A stretch of 64,000 nt of DNA from Thermoplasmatales archaeon I-plasma (GCA_001856825.1 ATMD01000004.1:255919-319918), one strand, 5' to 3'. Numbered from the stretch's first letter, positions 9,708 through 20,570 are shown. Notes: generated by a model not told the origin, from the sequence alone. Program-made: numbers and translations.

Positions 9708-9962
9708 TCACCTTGATATCATGAGAGCTAGAAGAGAGAATATCATCAATATGTCCGCCCCAAGGAAAAGAACCATATTTACCTGAATTCCAACGAATTC
9801 AAAGTAGATGAATATCAGGTATTTCACAGATAAGATGAGGAAGAACACTGATATGACTGTCCCTCGCAGCGTGTACTTCTTAAGGATCATTGATATCGAT
9901 AGACCAAGGAACAGGAGAGAAAGCAGTAGAATTATGATTGAGAGCAATAACAGGTCAGACAT
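9708..9962 (-). CDS. Mini membrane protein upstream of a winged-helix regulator
   Basis: An 84-residue protein almost wholly made of hydrophobic helices: three likely transmembrane segments (about residues 3-27, 34-55 and 62-82) with one basic loop (KKYTLRG). It has an ATG start at 9962 and ends four bases before the TTG of the double winged-helix regulator, so they form one transcript. Family not recognised. The pairing suggests a membrane sensor or tether for the regulator; that is inference from gene order only. Confidence 0.62.
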   Translation of the reverse strand: MSDLLLLSIIILLLSLLFLGLSISMILKKYTLRGTVISVFFLILSVKYLIFIYFEFVGIQVNMVLFLGADILMIFSLLALMISR

Positions 9963-9983
9963 ATACGTACAATTTGAAGTTGC

Positions 9984-11534
9984 TTAAATCAGTTCCGTCC
10001 GTTTGGACATGTATGGACCCGTCCGTTCGTATCCGTTCCTCCTGAAGTATTCCCTAGCACCAATCCCAGATATGACGGCAATCCCGTCATAACCAATTTC
10101 CCTTGTGATTTCTTCAGCTTCATTCAAGAGTCTCCTGCCGTACCCACGATGCTGATATTCCCCCTTCTGGTCTATCCTCGCTTCCTTGCCGAAAGTCTTA
10201 ATTTCCCTTATTAGCGTCTTACCGATAAGCTCCGGTCTTTCCACATTCTCCCCAGGGATCCTCAGCCTCAGGAAGGCGATGATCTTGTCCCTCTCGTCTA
10301 CGAACTCCAGGAATTTTTCAAGTCCGCCTGATGCAAAATAATTTGTAATTCGCAATTCCACATTACCAACGGCTTTGCTGGTATGCCCTATCTCCCTGTA
10401 CCTGATTTCCTTTATTTCATAACCCTTTTCTAGTGCTCTCTTGAGTGCAAGGTCATGGAGGTCGCTCCTCTTAACCCCCTGAACTATCTTGTAGACTGGA
10501 ATGTCCCTCTGTATCCTGTGTATCCTGACATAATTTGGTATGTACCTGAAATATTCTGATACAACTTCAACTGCCTCCTCGCTTTCGTATGACCTGTATT
10601 CACCCCTCCTGAACGATTCGTAGTACTGAGTCCCTTCAACAACAAGGGACGGATATATCTTTAGCATGTCTGGTCTTAATCTATCGTCGTCAAAGAGTCG
10701 TGTCAGAGATTTTATGTCACCCTCGCTATCTACCCCGCCTATCCCGGGCATAAGATGATATAGGACCTTGAACGCAGAATCCTTTGCATATCTGGTTGAC
10801 CGGATTACATCGTATATTCTGTGGGCCCTCTTAGTCCGACGATGGATGTCATTGAAAACTGTCTGAACACCGAGTTCCACCTTAGTTGCACCATATTCCA
10901 GCGCCAGATCCATCTCTCTTTCAAAGAACCAGTCAGGCCTTGTCTCGACTGTTAGTCCAATGCACCTGTTTTCTGCGCTCTCGTTCTCAAGAATTGACGT
11001 GCTTAGACTGTCGGAAACAAATCCGTTCATCGCGTCAAGACTCCCCTTTATGAATTCGCGCTGATAGCTTTCCTCCCTGGCAGTGAACGTCCCACCCATC
11101 ACAATCAGGTCAATCTTGTCAGTTGGATGGCCAATTCTTTTCAACTGTTCCAGCCTGTTCTTTGTCTGAAGGTAGGAATTGTAGTTGTTCTGTTTCCCCC
11201 TCATTGCAGCAGGCTCAAACCCAGTATATGACTGTGGCGAAGAAAAATCTACACCCCCAGGGCAATAAGTGCACCTCCCGTGTGGACAGGAAAATGGGGA
11301 TGTCATAACGGCTATGACTGAAACGCCGGACAGTGTTCTTGTGGGCTTCCTTGCCAGAAGTTCTGAGTATCTTTCCTTTTCATTATTCCCGAGCATTATG
11401 AGGATGTCCGTATTGCTAAGAACCTTCGCCAGCCTGAACTTCTTGGATACCGTCAACCTCATCTTTTCCAAATCTTCCTTAGTGTTGACGTTCACCATTG
11501 AATTACGGACGTATTCTTCCAGCTGGGTAGCCAT
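9984..11534 (-). CDS. elp3: Elp3: tRNA wobble-uridine carboxymethyl transferase
   Basis: Radical SAM plus GNAT enzyme (516 aa) that adds an acetyl-CoA-derived carboxymethyl group to C5 of wobble uridine in tRNA. The radical SAM cysteine motif CPHGRCTYC lies near residue 98. GGTFTAREESYQ, TVETRPDW and GVQTVFNDIH follow. The GNAT acetyl-CoA motif appears near the end (HRGYGRRLL, about residue 467). Length and domain order match archaeal Elp3. A 7-bp inverted repeat brackets its likely promoter. It is divergent from the aIF1A operon. Confidence 0.93.
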   Translation of the reverse strand: MATQLEEYVRNSMVNVNTKEDLEKMRLTVSKKFRLAKVLSNTDILIMLGNNEKERYSELLARKPTRTLSGVSVIAVMTSPFSCPHGRCTYCPGGVDFSSPQSYTGFEPAAMRGKQNNYNSYLQTKNRLEQLKRIGHPTDKIDLIVMGGTFTAREESYQREFIKGSLDAMNGFVSDSLSTSILENESAENRCIGLTVETRPDWFFEREMDLALEYGATKVELGVQTVFNDIHRRTKRAHRIYDVIRSTRYAKDSAFKVLYHLMPGIGGVDSEGDIKSLTRLFDDDRLRPDMLKIYPSLVVEGTQYYESFRRGEYRSYESEEAVEVVSEYFRYIPNYVRIHRIQRDIPVYKIVQGVKRSDLHDLALKRALEKGYEIKEIRYREIGHTSKAVGNVELRITNYFASGGLEKFLEFVDERDKIIAFLRLRIPGENVERPELIGKTLIREIKTFGKEARIDQKGEYQHRGYGRRLLNEAEEITREIGYDGIAVISGIGAREYFRRNGYERTGPYMSKRTELI

Positions 11535-11542
11535 GCATTACA

Positions 11543-11579
11543 GAGTAACAGTATTTCATATTTTAACAAAACGTTACTC
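11543..11579. promoter_or_regulatory. Inverted repeat around the elp3 promoter
   Basis: GAGTAAC at 11543-11549 and GTTACTC at 11573-11579 form a perfect 7-bp inverted repeat with a 23-base spacer. Between them, on the minus strand, lies TTAAAATATG, a TATA-like box upstream of the elp3 ATG at 11534. The placement looks like an operator around a promoter, but no bound protein is known. Confidence 0.4.
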
Positions 11580-11710
11580 GATTAGTGATTACCTTTTCCT
11601 GTTAGATTTATGATCAACGTTCTAACTGGCGTCTAAGCTGCAGCTAATCACTGGGCCATTTTTAAACAGATTTTCAATATTTTGCAATATATGGAAAGAA
11701 AATTGACAAG

Positions 11711-11721
11711 TTATTTATAAA
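11711..11721 (+). promoter_or_regulatory. TATA box for the aIF1A operon
   Basis: TTATTTATAAA lies about 26 nt before the GTG start of aIF1A, consistent with a leaderless message. Confidence 0.55.
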
Positions 11722-11741
11722 ATCTAATGATAACATGAGAA

Positions 11742-12068
11742 GTGAGTGACGCAGAAAAAGACTACACAGAGGAAATCTCGAGAGTAATTCTCCCGAATCC
11801 TAACAAGGGCGAGATGTTCGGTATAGTTGAAAAACTCCTGGGAAGCTCGAGACTTACTGTGATGTGTGCTGACGGTAAAACTAGAACGGGAAGGATACCG
11901 GGAAAAATAAGGAAGAGAATGTGGATGAGGGAAGGGGATCTGGTAATAGTAAAACCGTGGAGTTTCCAGGATGAGAGAGCAGACGTAAATTTCAGGTACA
12001 CTAAGACACAGGCGACCTATCTTTCAAGGAACCAGATTCTACCGGAGATCTTGGATGTTTTCAAGTGA
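11742..12068 (+). CDS. eif1A: Translation initiation factor aIF1A
   Basis: Archaeal homologue of eIF1A (108 aa), an OB-fold protein that binds the A site of the small ribosomal subunit during initiation. The core shows GEMFGIVEKLLGSSRLTV, followed by ADGKTRTGRIPGKIRKRMWMREGD, typical of the family. The GTG start agrees with the TATA box 26 nt upstream. It overlaps the RIO kinase gene by 14 bases. The order aIF1A - RIO1 - KH protein is conserved in archaea and links initiation with small-subunit maturation. Confidence 0.93.
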   Translation: MSDAEKDYTEEISRVILPNPNKGEMFGIVEKLLGSSRLTVMCADGKTRTGRIPGKIRKRMWMREGDLVIVKPWSFQDERADVNFRYTKTQATYLSRNQILPEILDVFK

Positions 12069-12804
12069 CGAAGAGGGAAAAGAGAAGATAGAAGAAAGAC
12101 TGAAAGAAACACAAAAGGTCTTTGGTTATGTATTTGATAAATTCACGATATTGAATATCTACAAACTTTTCACCAGTGGAACGATAGGGAAGTTTGAGTT
12201 CCCGATTGCATCTGGAAAGGAAAGCCTAGTATTCGCAGCGTCTAAGAAAGATAAATTTTATGCGGTGAAGATCTACAAGACCGTTGCTTCCACGTTCAAG
12301 AACATAGAGAGGTATGCCGGCCAGAGATGGGGAGTTGAAAACACGGGCAACAAGAGGAAATTTATTGTGCAATGGGCGCACAGGGAGTTCAGGAACCTTA
12401 ATCTGGCGTCAGATGCTGGAGTACTATCTCCTCGTCCTGTCAAGGTTCTTGGGAATATACTTGTCATGCAATACATAGGGACGAAGAGAGTCCCGGCCCC
12501 CCTCATGAAGGATTGCAACATCACAAAGGAGATAGTTGCACAAACTCTAGGTGAAATGAGGACTCTGTACATCAATGCAGAACTGGTTCACGGAGACTTG
12601 AGCGAATATAACTTCCTGATTTACAGAAGGAGACCTTATATGATAGACATAGCCCAAGCAATACAAACTGATGACGTAATGTCTAACGTGCTTCTTCAGA
12701 GGGACGTAGGTATAATGACAAGATTTTTTAATAAATTTGGCTATAAGCTAGATGAAGCCAAGGTACTAAGATATACGACAGGTGGTTCAGACGTATTCAG
12801 TTAG
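12055..12804 (+). CDS. rio1: RIO1-type serine protein kinase
   Basis: Atypical protein kinase/ATPase needed for late small-subunit maturation. The 249-aa protein has the RIO N-lobe (SGKESLVFAASKKDKFYAVKIYK), the catalytic loop LVHGDLSEYNFL near residue 176 and the metal-binding DIAQA. Second gene of the aIF1A operon; its last bases overlap the KH-protein gene. All catalytic residues seem present. Confidence 0.93.
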   Translation: MFSSDEEGKEKIEERLKETQKVFGYVFDKFTILNIYKLFTSGTIGKFEFPIASGKESLVFAASKKDKFYAVKIYKTVASTFKNIERYAGQRWGVENTGNKRKFIVQWAHREFRNLNLASDAGVLSPRPVKVLGNILVMQYIGTKRVPAPLMKDCNITKEIVAQTLGEMRTLYINAELVHGDLSEYNFLIYRRRPYMIDIAQAIQTDDVMSNVLLQRDVGIMTRFFNKFGYKLDEAKVLRYTTGGSDVFS

Positions 12805-13333
12805 GATTCCTCAGGAAAGAATTGGTGTTTTGGTAGGTAAGAATGGCGAGACTAGAGGAGAGATTGAAAAGATATCGCATATGACACTGACCATTGATTC
12901 ATCAACGGGGGATGTAGTCATTGATGATAGCAAATCGACTGATCCCGAGATGTCACTTAAGACAAGGGATGTTATAAGGGCAATCGGGCGTGGCTTTTCC
13001 CCCCAGAGGGCGTTCAGACTTTTCGACACCGGTACATATCTTGAGGTCATAGATTTGAAGGATTTTACAGGGAAGAACTCTAAACGTGCTAAAACGGTAA
13101 AGGCAAGGCTTATCGGGACAGGTGGAAAGACAAGACGTCTCATAGAGGAACTCTCAGAGTCCTACGTATCAATCTACGGGAATACAGCCTCATTAATCGG
13201 AGACTACGTCCAGAACCAGATTTCCAGGGAAAGCATTATGATGATACTCCGAGGAAACCAGCACAGTACCGTTTACAAGTACCTAGAGAGGAGAAGGAAG
13301 GACATCAGGCTCGCAAGGCTGGACTCGGTGTGA
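12782..13333 (+). CDS. Dim2/Krr1-like KH-domain RNA-binding protein
   Basis: A 183-residue protein with two KH domains, homologous to eukaryotic Dim2/Pno1, which binds near the 3' end of small-subunit rRNA. The first KH domain carries GVLVGKNGETR (GxxG loop KNG) at about residues 16-26; the second has RLIGTGGKTRRLIEEL at about 108-123. GTG start at 12782, overlapping the end of rio1. Its 3' end overlaps the convergent DUF99 gene by 29 bases. Confidence 0.88.
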   Translation: MVQTYSVRIPQERIGVLVGKNGETRGEIEKISHMTLTIDSSTGDVVIDDSKSTDPEMSLKTRDVIRAIGRGFSPQRAFRLFDTGTYLEVIDLKDFTGKNSKRAKTVKARLIGTGGKTRRLIEELSESYVSIYGNTASLIGDYVQNQISRESIMMILRGNQHSTVYKYLERRRKDIRLARLDSV

Positions 13334-13877
13334 GCTGGAGTACCCCGGCTATGAGGTCTGCCATTCTCAGTGGCTCTGGAATTTTACCATTGATTGTCAC
13401 CTGATTCAGGAACTTCCCTGCAATTTTTGGGGAGATTCCTGTAGACTGTACGTATAGGGAATCATGTCGTTCAAATCTTTCTGAAAGGGAGGCATATCTT
13501 GTTTTCCAGTCCTTGAAGTATTTTTGAAGTGCCTCTTTTATGGAAATCATGTTAGGCTCATGATCCACTACATTAATGACCGGAATGTTCGTTTCATTGT
13601 ACAACCTTGTAACATCAAGAATATTGAACCCTCCGAGTGTGATCCCCTGTGTCAATATCACCCTGACCCCGTTCCCCTTCTCTCTTATTCCTTCTATTAT
13701 TCTGTCGGTAGCATCCAGTCCGTCGATTTCGATTGTCTTCTTAAAAATGGATTCTATGTATAGGTCCTTCCTAACTATTAAGAAGACCATACTGGTGAAT
13801 TTGTCCCCTCTCGAGAATGGGGCATCATCAACTGCAAGTATCCGTGTGTCTTTGTTGAACAGAGAATTCTGGTCCAC
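13305..13877 (-). CDS. DUF99 (UPF0215) protein, endonuclease V-related fold
   Basis: A 190-residue member of the archaeal DUF99 family, distantly related to endonuclease V. Characteristic phrases are ILAVDDAPF near the N-terminus, ILTQGITLGGFNILD and the C-terminal PEPLRMADLIAGVL. Biochemical role unknown. The GTG start at 13877 has a TATA-like TCTTATAAC (minus strand, 13896-13904) about 23 nt upstream, suggesting a leaderless message. Confidence 0.85.
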   Translation of the reverse strand: MDQNSLFNKDTRILAVDDAPFSRGDKFTSMVFLIVRKDLYIESIFKKTIEIDGLDATDRIIEGIREKGNGVRVILTQGITLGGFNILDVTRLYNETNIPVINVVDHEPNMISIKEALQKYFKDWKTRYASLSERFERHDSLYVQSTGISPKIAGKFLNQVTINGKIPEPLRMADLIAGVLQLTPSPALRA

Positions 13878-13904
13878 TCTTTATCAGTTTTTGTTGTTAT
13901 AAGA

Positions 13905-14265
13905 GCTTTGCTTCCCCTATAGACAATCTGTAATTACCTGACAATTAAGGTGCCAGTCCAACTGTGTTCGTAAATACCTCCTTGACCTTCCACTCCTGAG
14001 CTTTAATATTCTAAAGTACAATCGATCCATATAATAACTTCAATAGAACTAATTTGCCCGCTCCCTTGAAGTGACTTTTGAGAATGGTTGTTTCAAACAA
14101 TTGTAAAATCCTAAATGAACATGATATCAGGGAGTCATTCCTACTGCGGCTCCAATGGAATTATTTAAGAAACCCGGCGAAAATTCACAGAAAGTTTCAA
14201 ACTATACCGTAGTCCCTTGTCGAACATTGAGCAAACATTTTTACCGACTAAATATTAGAGCTATA
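13905..14265. other. Gene-free stretch upstream of the PolD small subunit
   Basis: About 360 bases with no supported gene. The frame of the PolD subunit stays open back to an ATG at 14155, but the extra 37 residues look unlike the family. I saw no tRNA fold and no convincing box C/D pair. Promoters for the DUF99 gene and polB must lie here; the polB one is not clear. Confidence 0.5.
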
Positions 14266-15591
14266 ATGAATGAAGACATCGAGAAATTTTTTCTGGACAA
14301 GGGATGTCTGATAGAGGAAAAAGCCATAGAGGAAATCCAAAAGAGGGGAGGACTGGACTATATACTCAAGAATGAGAAAAAGATAGATTTTTCTTCTCCC
14401 ATCTTTGCAATTTCTAATCTCCCATCAATAAATGAATTTTCAATAATCAAGGAATTCCACCTAAATGGTTTCCCGGGGATCAGCGATAATTTTGTTGACA
14501 TCTTCAAAAGCAGGTACTCATTTCTCCACTCAAAGCTGAACGAAACTAGCAAGAATCATTTCTTTACCCAGATCTCAAAACTGAAGAAAGGAAATGGCCC
14601 AGTGTTCACCTCAGGAATTGTTTCCGAATACACTGAATCAAAAAGGGGGTACGGGATAGTGGAAATAGAAGATGATTCCACATCAATTAAGGTGATACTT
14701 CCGAAGTCGTTTAAAGACATTATAATAAAAGACGAGGTCATTGGTGTCTCTGGCCAATTCAGCAAGGACGGCACGGCTATTTTTGCTGAAAATGTATACA
14801 GGCCGGAAGCCTGGAAGGAGCCGAGAGAGAGCCAGACGAGCTTGAAGGTAATGATCATATCTGATATCCACGTAGGGTCCAAGAATTTTTTAGAAGATAG
14901 CTTCCTGAACATGATTGATTACGTCAACACACAAGGGATCTCCTTCGTAATAATGAACGGCGACCTTGTTGATGGAATAGGTGTCTATCCTGACCAGGAA
15001 AGCGATCTCGCAATAAATGACATCAACCTTCAGTATAAGAGGCTCGCAGAACTGACTTCAAAGATCAACAGCAATGTCAGGGTAATAATAATCCCTGGAA
15101 ATCACGATATAGTCTATCCAACTGAACCACAGAACCCCCTACCAAAAGAAATTAACACCATGTTCCCTTCAAATGTGACTTCGCTTTCCAACCCTGTATG
15201 GGTGGAGATAGGCGGCCGCATCTTCTTACTGTACCATGGAACGTCAATTTTCGATTTCCTGGAGTCTATACCAGGGACAACTATGAACGACACAGGAAAG
15301 ATAATGGTCGAGATGCTGAAGAGAGGCCACCTTGCGCCAGAATATGGGAAGAACCTTTCATTCATACCGCTTAAGTCAGATTATTACCTGATCGACCCCG
15401 TACCGGACGTGCTTGTAACTGGACATGTTCACAGCCATTCCATTACAACGCACAGGGGGATTCTCGCAATCAACGCATCTACATTCCAGGAACAGACGAG
15501 CTTTCAGAGGATGATGAATTTCAATCCTAAACCTGCAATAGGGACGCTCGTTGATACTCGAGACCTATCCACAAAAATGGTGCAATTTTGA
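14266..15591 (+). CDS. polB: DNA polymerase D small subunit (DP1)
   Basis: Small subunit of the euryarchaeal replicative polymerase PolD, carrying the 3'-5' exonuclease. After an N-terminal helical region and an OB fold (about residues 100-180), the calcineurin-like phosphoesterase domain shows all metal-binding motifs: SDIHVGS, NGDLVDG, IPGNHD and VTGHVHS. The ATG at 14266 is chosen because MNEDIEKFFLDKGCLI lines up with the known DP1 N-terminus; an in-frame ATG at 14155 would add 37 atypical residues. The large subunit is not in the window. The following pcm gene overlaps its stop. Confidence 0.93.
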   Translation: MNEDIEKFFLDKGCLIEEKAIEEIQKRGGLDYILKNEKKIDFSSPIFAISNLPSINEFSIIKEFHLNGFPGISDNFVDIFKSRYSFLHSKLNETSKNHFFTQISKLKKGNGPVFTSGIVSEYTESKRGYGIVEIEDDSTSIKVILPKSFKDIIIKDEVIGVSGQFSKDGTAIFAENVYRPEAWKEPRESQTSLKVMIISDIHVGSKNFLEDSFLNMIDYVNTQGISFVIMNGDLVDGIGVYPDQESDLAINDINLQYKRLAELTSKINSNVRVIIIPGNHDIVYPTEPQNPLPKEINTMFPSNVTSLSNPVWVEIGGRIFLLYHGTSIFDFLESIPGTTMNDTGKIMVEMLKRGHLAPEYGKNLSFIPLKSDYYLIDPVPDVLVTGHVHSHSITTHRGILAINASTFQEQTSFQRMMNFNPKPAIGTLVDTRDLSTKMVQF

Positions 15592-16178
15592 CAAAGTGGG
15601 GAACTGTTCTTGCAGAAGAGGGTTTGTTAAGAAATCCGTCATATGTGAGGATATTCGATCTTGTGGACAGGGCAGATTTTGTCACTGAGGAGTACAGGGG
15701 ACTTTCATATTCTGATGAGCCCGTCCCCATACCTTACAAACAAATGCAGTCTGCACCTCACATGGATGCCATATTTGTTGAATACGGGAAGCCTTCAGGT
15801 GATGATTTGGCCCTGGAAATTGGTACTGGAAGCGGGTATCTTACCACCATACTGTCATTCATTTGCAAAAGGGTTGTTTCTATCGAATATATCCCCGGCC
15901 TCTCGAAATGGGTTTCTGGAAACATCTCTAAGTACGGAGTAAAGAATGTGGACCTTATAATTGGCAACATCAACAGGACACCCATAAAGCAGAAGTTTGA
16001 CATTATCATTGCTACGGCAAGCTTCAGGAAGGAACCGGAGTTCCTGAAGAAGCTTATGAAACCGGGAGGCAGATTGATCTTCCCCGCCGGAGTTTATCCT
16101 CCACAGAGACTGATCAGGATAACTGATGATAAGAGGGAGGAAATCTCTTCCGTTGCTTTCGTGAATATTGTTGACTAG
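15588..16178 (+). CDS. pcm: Protein-L-isoaspartate O-methyltransferase
   Basis: SAM-dependent repair enzyme (196 aa) that methylates isoaspartyl residues in damaged proteins. The N-terminal substrate region has [16 protein letters not shown]. The SAM motif I is [14 protein letters not shown] near residue 75; post-motif I is VVSIEY; motif III is [16 protein letters not shown]. The TTG start overlaps the polB stop (TTGA). It is convergent with radA, overlapping it by four bases. Confidence 0.88.
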   Translation: MTKWGTVLAEEGLLRNPSYVRIFDLVDRADFVTEEYRGLSYSDEPVPIPYKQMQSAPHMDAIFVEYGKPSGDDLALEIGTGSGYLTTILSFICKRVVSIEYIPGLSKWVSGNISKYGVKNVDLIIGNINRTPIKQKFDIIIATASFRKEPEFLKKLMKPGGRLIFPAGVYPPQRLIRITDDKREEISSVAFVNIVD

Positions 16179-17137
16179 GTGCTGTCTGATATCCCGTTCT
16201 CAGACACCATTATGACCGCCTCTCCCTCTGGCAGGTGAGGTGAGTCAATCAGCCTTGCAATCCTCTTTCCTCCTTTAGACTTTCGTAGGTATACCCTGTA
16301 AGTGCTTGCGTGGCCAACAATGTTTCCTCCAACGGACTGTGTTGGATCACCGAAAAATACGTCCGGCCTGGCCGCCACCTGATTTGTGACAGCTACTGCT
16401 GAATTGTATATATCGCCAAATCTGAGTAGATCGTGGAGGTGTTTGTTCAGAAGTTGCTGCCTCTCAGCTAGAGTTCCCCTTCCAGTGTATTCTGCCCTGA
16501 AGTGAGCAGTCAATGAGTCCACAATCAGAAGCTTGACTGGATACTTCCCCGTTAGCTCATATGCCTTTTCCACTAGTAGTATTTGATGACTTGAATTGTA
16601 CGCTCTTGCGACGTGTATCTTTTTCAAAACCTCCACGGGATCGAGGTCAATATGCTTCGCCATCTGAACAATTCTTTCTGGCCTGAAAGTGTTTTCAGTG
16701 TCGATGAAAAGAACTTCTCCCGCCAAACCATTCTTGTCTAGAGGGAGGGTTGCATTTACAGCAAGCTGGTGCATTATTTGGGTCTTCCCTGATGCATATT
16801 CACCGAAGAATTCCGTGATTGCAGCCGTTTCAATACCTCCTCCAAGAAGGTCATCGAGCGACTTAGAACCAGTGGTCAGCTTCTTTATCTCCTTTCTCTT
16901 TTCAAGGAGGACATCCCCTGATTCAAAATTGCCTATATCGGCTGCCTTCCTAGCGGACATGATTATCTTGGCGGCAATATTCTCACCGATCTCAGTTGCG
17001 TCAGCAACGTCCCGGGGGGATGCTACCGCAAGACTCATGATATCGGAATAGCCAGACTCCCTCAGTTTTTCAGCAATCGATTCTCCTACGCCTGCCAAAT
17101 CCTCGATCTCTTTAACTTTCTTTGTTTTATCTGCCAT
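16175..17137 (-). CDS. radA: DNA repair and recombination protein RadA
   Basis: Archaeal RecA/Rad51-family recombinase that forms filaments on single-stranded DNA and catalyses strand exchange. An N-terminal helix-hairpin-helix domain (about residues 5-60, [12 protein letters not shown]) precedes the ATPase core with Walker [10 protein letters not shown] near residue 112, Walker [13 protein letters not shown] and the DNA-binding loops. The ATG at 17137 is preferred over an in-frame TTG at 17143. The start overlaps the end of the GAPDH gene, so the two are co-transcribed. Confidence 0.94.
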   Translation of the reverse strand: MADKTKKVKEIEDLAGVGESIAEKLRESGYSDIMSLAVASPRDVADATEIGENIAAKIIMSARKAADIGNFESGDVLLEKRKEIKKLTTGSKSLDDLLGGGIETAAITEFFGEYASGKTQIMHQLAVNATLPLDKNGLAGEVLFIDTENTFRPERIVQMAKHIDLDPVEVLKKIHVARAYNSSHQILLVEKAYELTGKYPVKLLIVDSLTAHFRAEYTGRGTLAERQQLLNKHLHDLLRFGDIYNSAVAVTNQVAARPDVFFGDPTQSVGGNIVGHASTYRVYLRKSKGGKRIARLIDSPHLPEGEAVIMVSENGISDST

Positions 17138-18146
17138 ATGCAAGTTCCCCGATTCTTAATGTCTTATCAGTTCTGTCTATTGAATCTTGCTTCTCTTTCA
17201 GCTGGAACATGGATCTAATTGCATCTATATTTTCCGGAACAACATCGCTTTCCTGGTGTACTGCCTGGTAATAGAATAATTCATTACCCTTTACACTAAC
17301 AGAGTCCTTCCAGAGCATAATCTCGAAGAGATCAGAACGTTCCCTTCCCGTCTCCCTAGCTATATCCATAAGTTGCGAAGTACTCTTAACACCGTCTTTG
17401 CCAGAAACGAATGCTATCCGTCTGTATTTCTTCCATTTCCCGATAATTTCTTCTGTCTTTACTTCCCCTGGGAAAGTGACGTTAACGAAATGAAGATGCA
17501 TCAATGTCGTTGGCACCTTTACAGCCATTGTCTGTATGTCCAATCCTTTTATCACGGAAGCAACATCTGGTCCATGGTGCGATGGTATCTTCAATTCAGG
17601 CACAATGGAATTTATCGGCCCTTTCTGATAATCGTCCGGATCAGTGGCCCTCCTTACTAAATTGGCCCTGACCTTTATGCTCCCATATTCCGTAAGGGGG
17701 AATAGCGTCCTGATCAGGCCGGTTGTATTGCAAGACACCACTCTAACGAAATCTTTCCCCCACGCTTCCTTGAAGTTTGCATATGCATTGAACGAGAGAT
17801 TGGTTAGTTCGTGATCTTCCCCTCCCTGGAAAATTGCCTTTATTCTCTTCTTTTCATATATTTTCTTGTACTCTTCCCCCAGACCCTCAGGAGTAGAGTC
17901 AATTATGAGTTCCGATTCGTCCATCAGATTTTCTAAAGTCCCCTCAACCTTGATTCCTGAATTTTCAAAAGCCTTCAATGCACTGTTATCTGGGACAAAT
18001 AGTTTGAATCTCTTGCTTGCAACATAAGACATGTAATTAGGGTGTGCCTTTATTACACCAGTGACTTGCATATCGTCCTGCTTCGTGATAGCTTCTGCGA
18101 CGCGTTTCCCAATGGTTCCATAGGCATTAATTCCAACCTTTAGCAT
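17127..18146 (-). CDS. gap: Archaeal glyceraldehyde-3-phosphate dehydrogenase
   Basis: Phosphorylating GAPDH of the archaeal type (339 aa), a central step of glycolysis/gluconeogenesis. The nucleotide-binding N-terminus is [14 protein letters not shown]. The catalytic cysteine lies in VSCNTTGL near residue 139, and [16 protein letters not shown] follows, typical of the archaeal branch. It ends inside the start region of radA (11-base overlap). Confidence 0.93.
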   Translation of the reverse strand: MLKVGINAYGTIGKRVAEAITKQDDMQVTGVIKAHPNYMSYVASKRFKLFVPDNSALKAFENSGIKVEGTLENLMDESELIIDSTPEGLGEEYKKIYEKKRIKAIFQGGEDHELTNLSFNAYANFKEAWGKDFVRVVSCNTTGLIRTLFPLTEYGSIKVRANLVRRATDPDDYQKGPINSIVPELKIPSHHGPDVASVIKGLDIQTMAVKVPTTLMHLHFVNVTFPGEVKTEEIIGKWKKYRRIAFVSGKDGVKSTSQLMDIARETGRERSDLFEIMLWKDSVSVKGNELFYYQAVHQESDVVPENIDAIRSMFQLKEKQDSIDRTDKTLRIGELAYGR

Positions 18147-18327
18147 AGTGCACCACTTTGTTAATCACCCCTTTCGTTAAAATCCTTTTCTTACATTGGT
18201 TAGATTTCGTAAGACTTCTTGCATTCCTGAGTCGCGGAAATCTTTGAAAATTTGATCAGTGAGAACGTTGTGCTTTCAGGAAAAACGACGTGAGAAGTAT
18301 ATGCCAAGATATTCTGTGAGCTTGCAC

Positions 18328-18458
18328 TATATCACGTGAATAACATACGCAAATCCAATGGCGAGTATAGCGATTATCCCTACGACAAGCAGTATTTTCC
18401 TCTTATTTCTCTTACGATAGTTAGGTGGTTTATTTGGCGGAATATTCTCAAGATTTAT
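18328..18458 (-). CDS. Possible mini membrane protein without a canonical start
   Basis: A short open frame on the minus strand encodes a polar basic N-terminus (NLENIPPNKPPNYRKRNKRK) followed by an uninterrupted 20-residue hydrophobic helix (from ILLVVGIIAILAIGF) and a TAG stop. The composition is typical of a real tail-anchored mini protein. In the frame back to the previous stop there is no ATG, GTG or TTG; the only near-start is ATA at 18458-18456. It could be an unusual start, a frameshifted gene start or a chance ORF. A Sec61-beta-like role is conceivable by size but not supported by sequence. Confidence 0.35.
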
Positions 18459-18577
18459 CGTATCACGCCATAAATTTCGTGTTTAAAAATTGTCCCCTTC
18501 AACTGCTACCCTGAAGGACCCATATCAAGGAATGTCACATACGCACTTTAATAAACAGGTCAAATACATTCATCTTT

Positions 18578-18586
18578 AAAAAAAAA
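18578..18586 (-). terminator. T-run after the 16S rRNA trailer
   Basis: Nine A residues on the plus strand give nine U residues in the 16S transcript, just beyond the processing-stem half at 18595-18608. This is the usual form of an archaeal terminator. Confidence 0.55.
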
Positions 18587-18594
18587 GGAATGTC

Positions 18595-18608
18595 GATGGG
18601 AAGAGAAT
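18595..18608 (-). repeat. 16S rRNA processing stem, 3' half
   Basis: A 14-base sequence (plus strand GATGGGAAGAGAAT) just downstream of the mature 16S 3' end. It is perfectly complementary to 20136-20149 upstream of the 16S 5' end. In the precursor the two would pair and bring the ends of 16S rRNA together for cleavage. Confidence 0.75.
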
Positions 18609-18620
18609 CCTTCCAAGCTT

Positions 18621-20095
<1,475 letters not shown>

Positions 20096-20135
20096 GTTGA
20101 TTCTACCTTGAAATATAATGGATTGCGGAATGGAT

Positions 20136-20149
20136 ATTCTCTTCCCATC
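20136..20149 (-). repeat. 16S rRNA processing stem, 5' half
   Basis: Plus-strand ATTCTCTTCCCATC, in the 16S leader about 40 nt before the mature 5' end. Perfect 14-base complement of 18595-18608. The bases inside the stem (leader AUCCAUUCC against trailer GGAAGG) could extend it with bulges, as in archaeal bulge-helix-bulge sites. Confidence 0.75.
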
Positions 20150-20273
20150 TCAGATTCGATAAACATGTTCGAATCCTCATTCATTTCGCCGCTCAGGAAC
20201 CAGACTTTCATTCTGTCCAAAAGGACTATCTAGCCTGTCGCATGTAACGGCAAAAGAAAGTAAAGGCAACACT

Positions 20274-20282
20274 CTATATTAG
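20274..20282 (-). promoter_or_regulatory. Candidate 16S rRNA promoter TATA box
   Basis: On the minus strand CTAATATAG lies about 180 nt before the 16S 5' end. Transcription would start near 20253 and give a leader that contains the processing-stem half. No other equally good box was seen between the 16S gene and tatA. Confidence 0.4.
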
Positions 20283-20570
20283 CTTTCTGGTAATGTAGTT
20301 TAAGGGCCCTCTTTCCTGATCCAACTGCGCAGATTGTGTTGTCACTGAATTCAGTTCACAGGTAGAGCATCCTTCATGTCATTTTTAGATCATTGACTGA
20401 TATTTGATAAAATATTTGCTCCTCAGTCAATGAACTGTGAGATAATCAGTTGATCCTATCTTTATAACACAGTTCATATCTTAATGTCGCACTAATTTTT
20501 GCATTTTCAGACGAAGTGAAATCGATGAATCACCGTTATGTTAATATAGACGGCTTAAATGCAAATGCAG

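Noticed and set aside
14155..14265. Longer N-terminus of the PolD small subunit
   Set aside because: The extra 37 residues do not resemble DP1, whereas the ATG at 14266 gives the conserved N-terminus.
13905..14265. tRNA or box C/D RNA in the polB upstream gap
   Set aside because: No cloverleaf or paired C and D boxes could be traced by eye.
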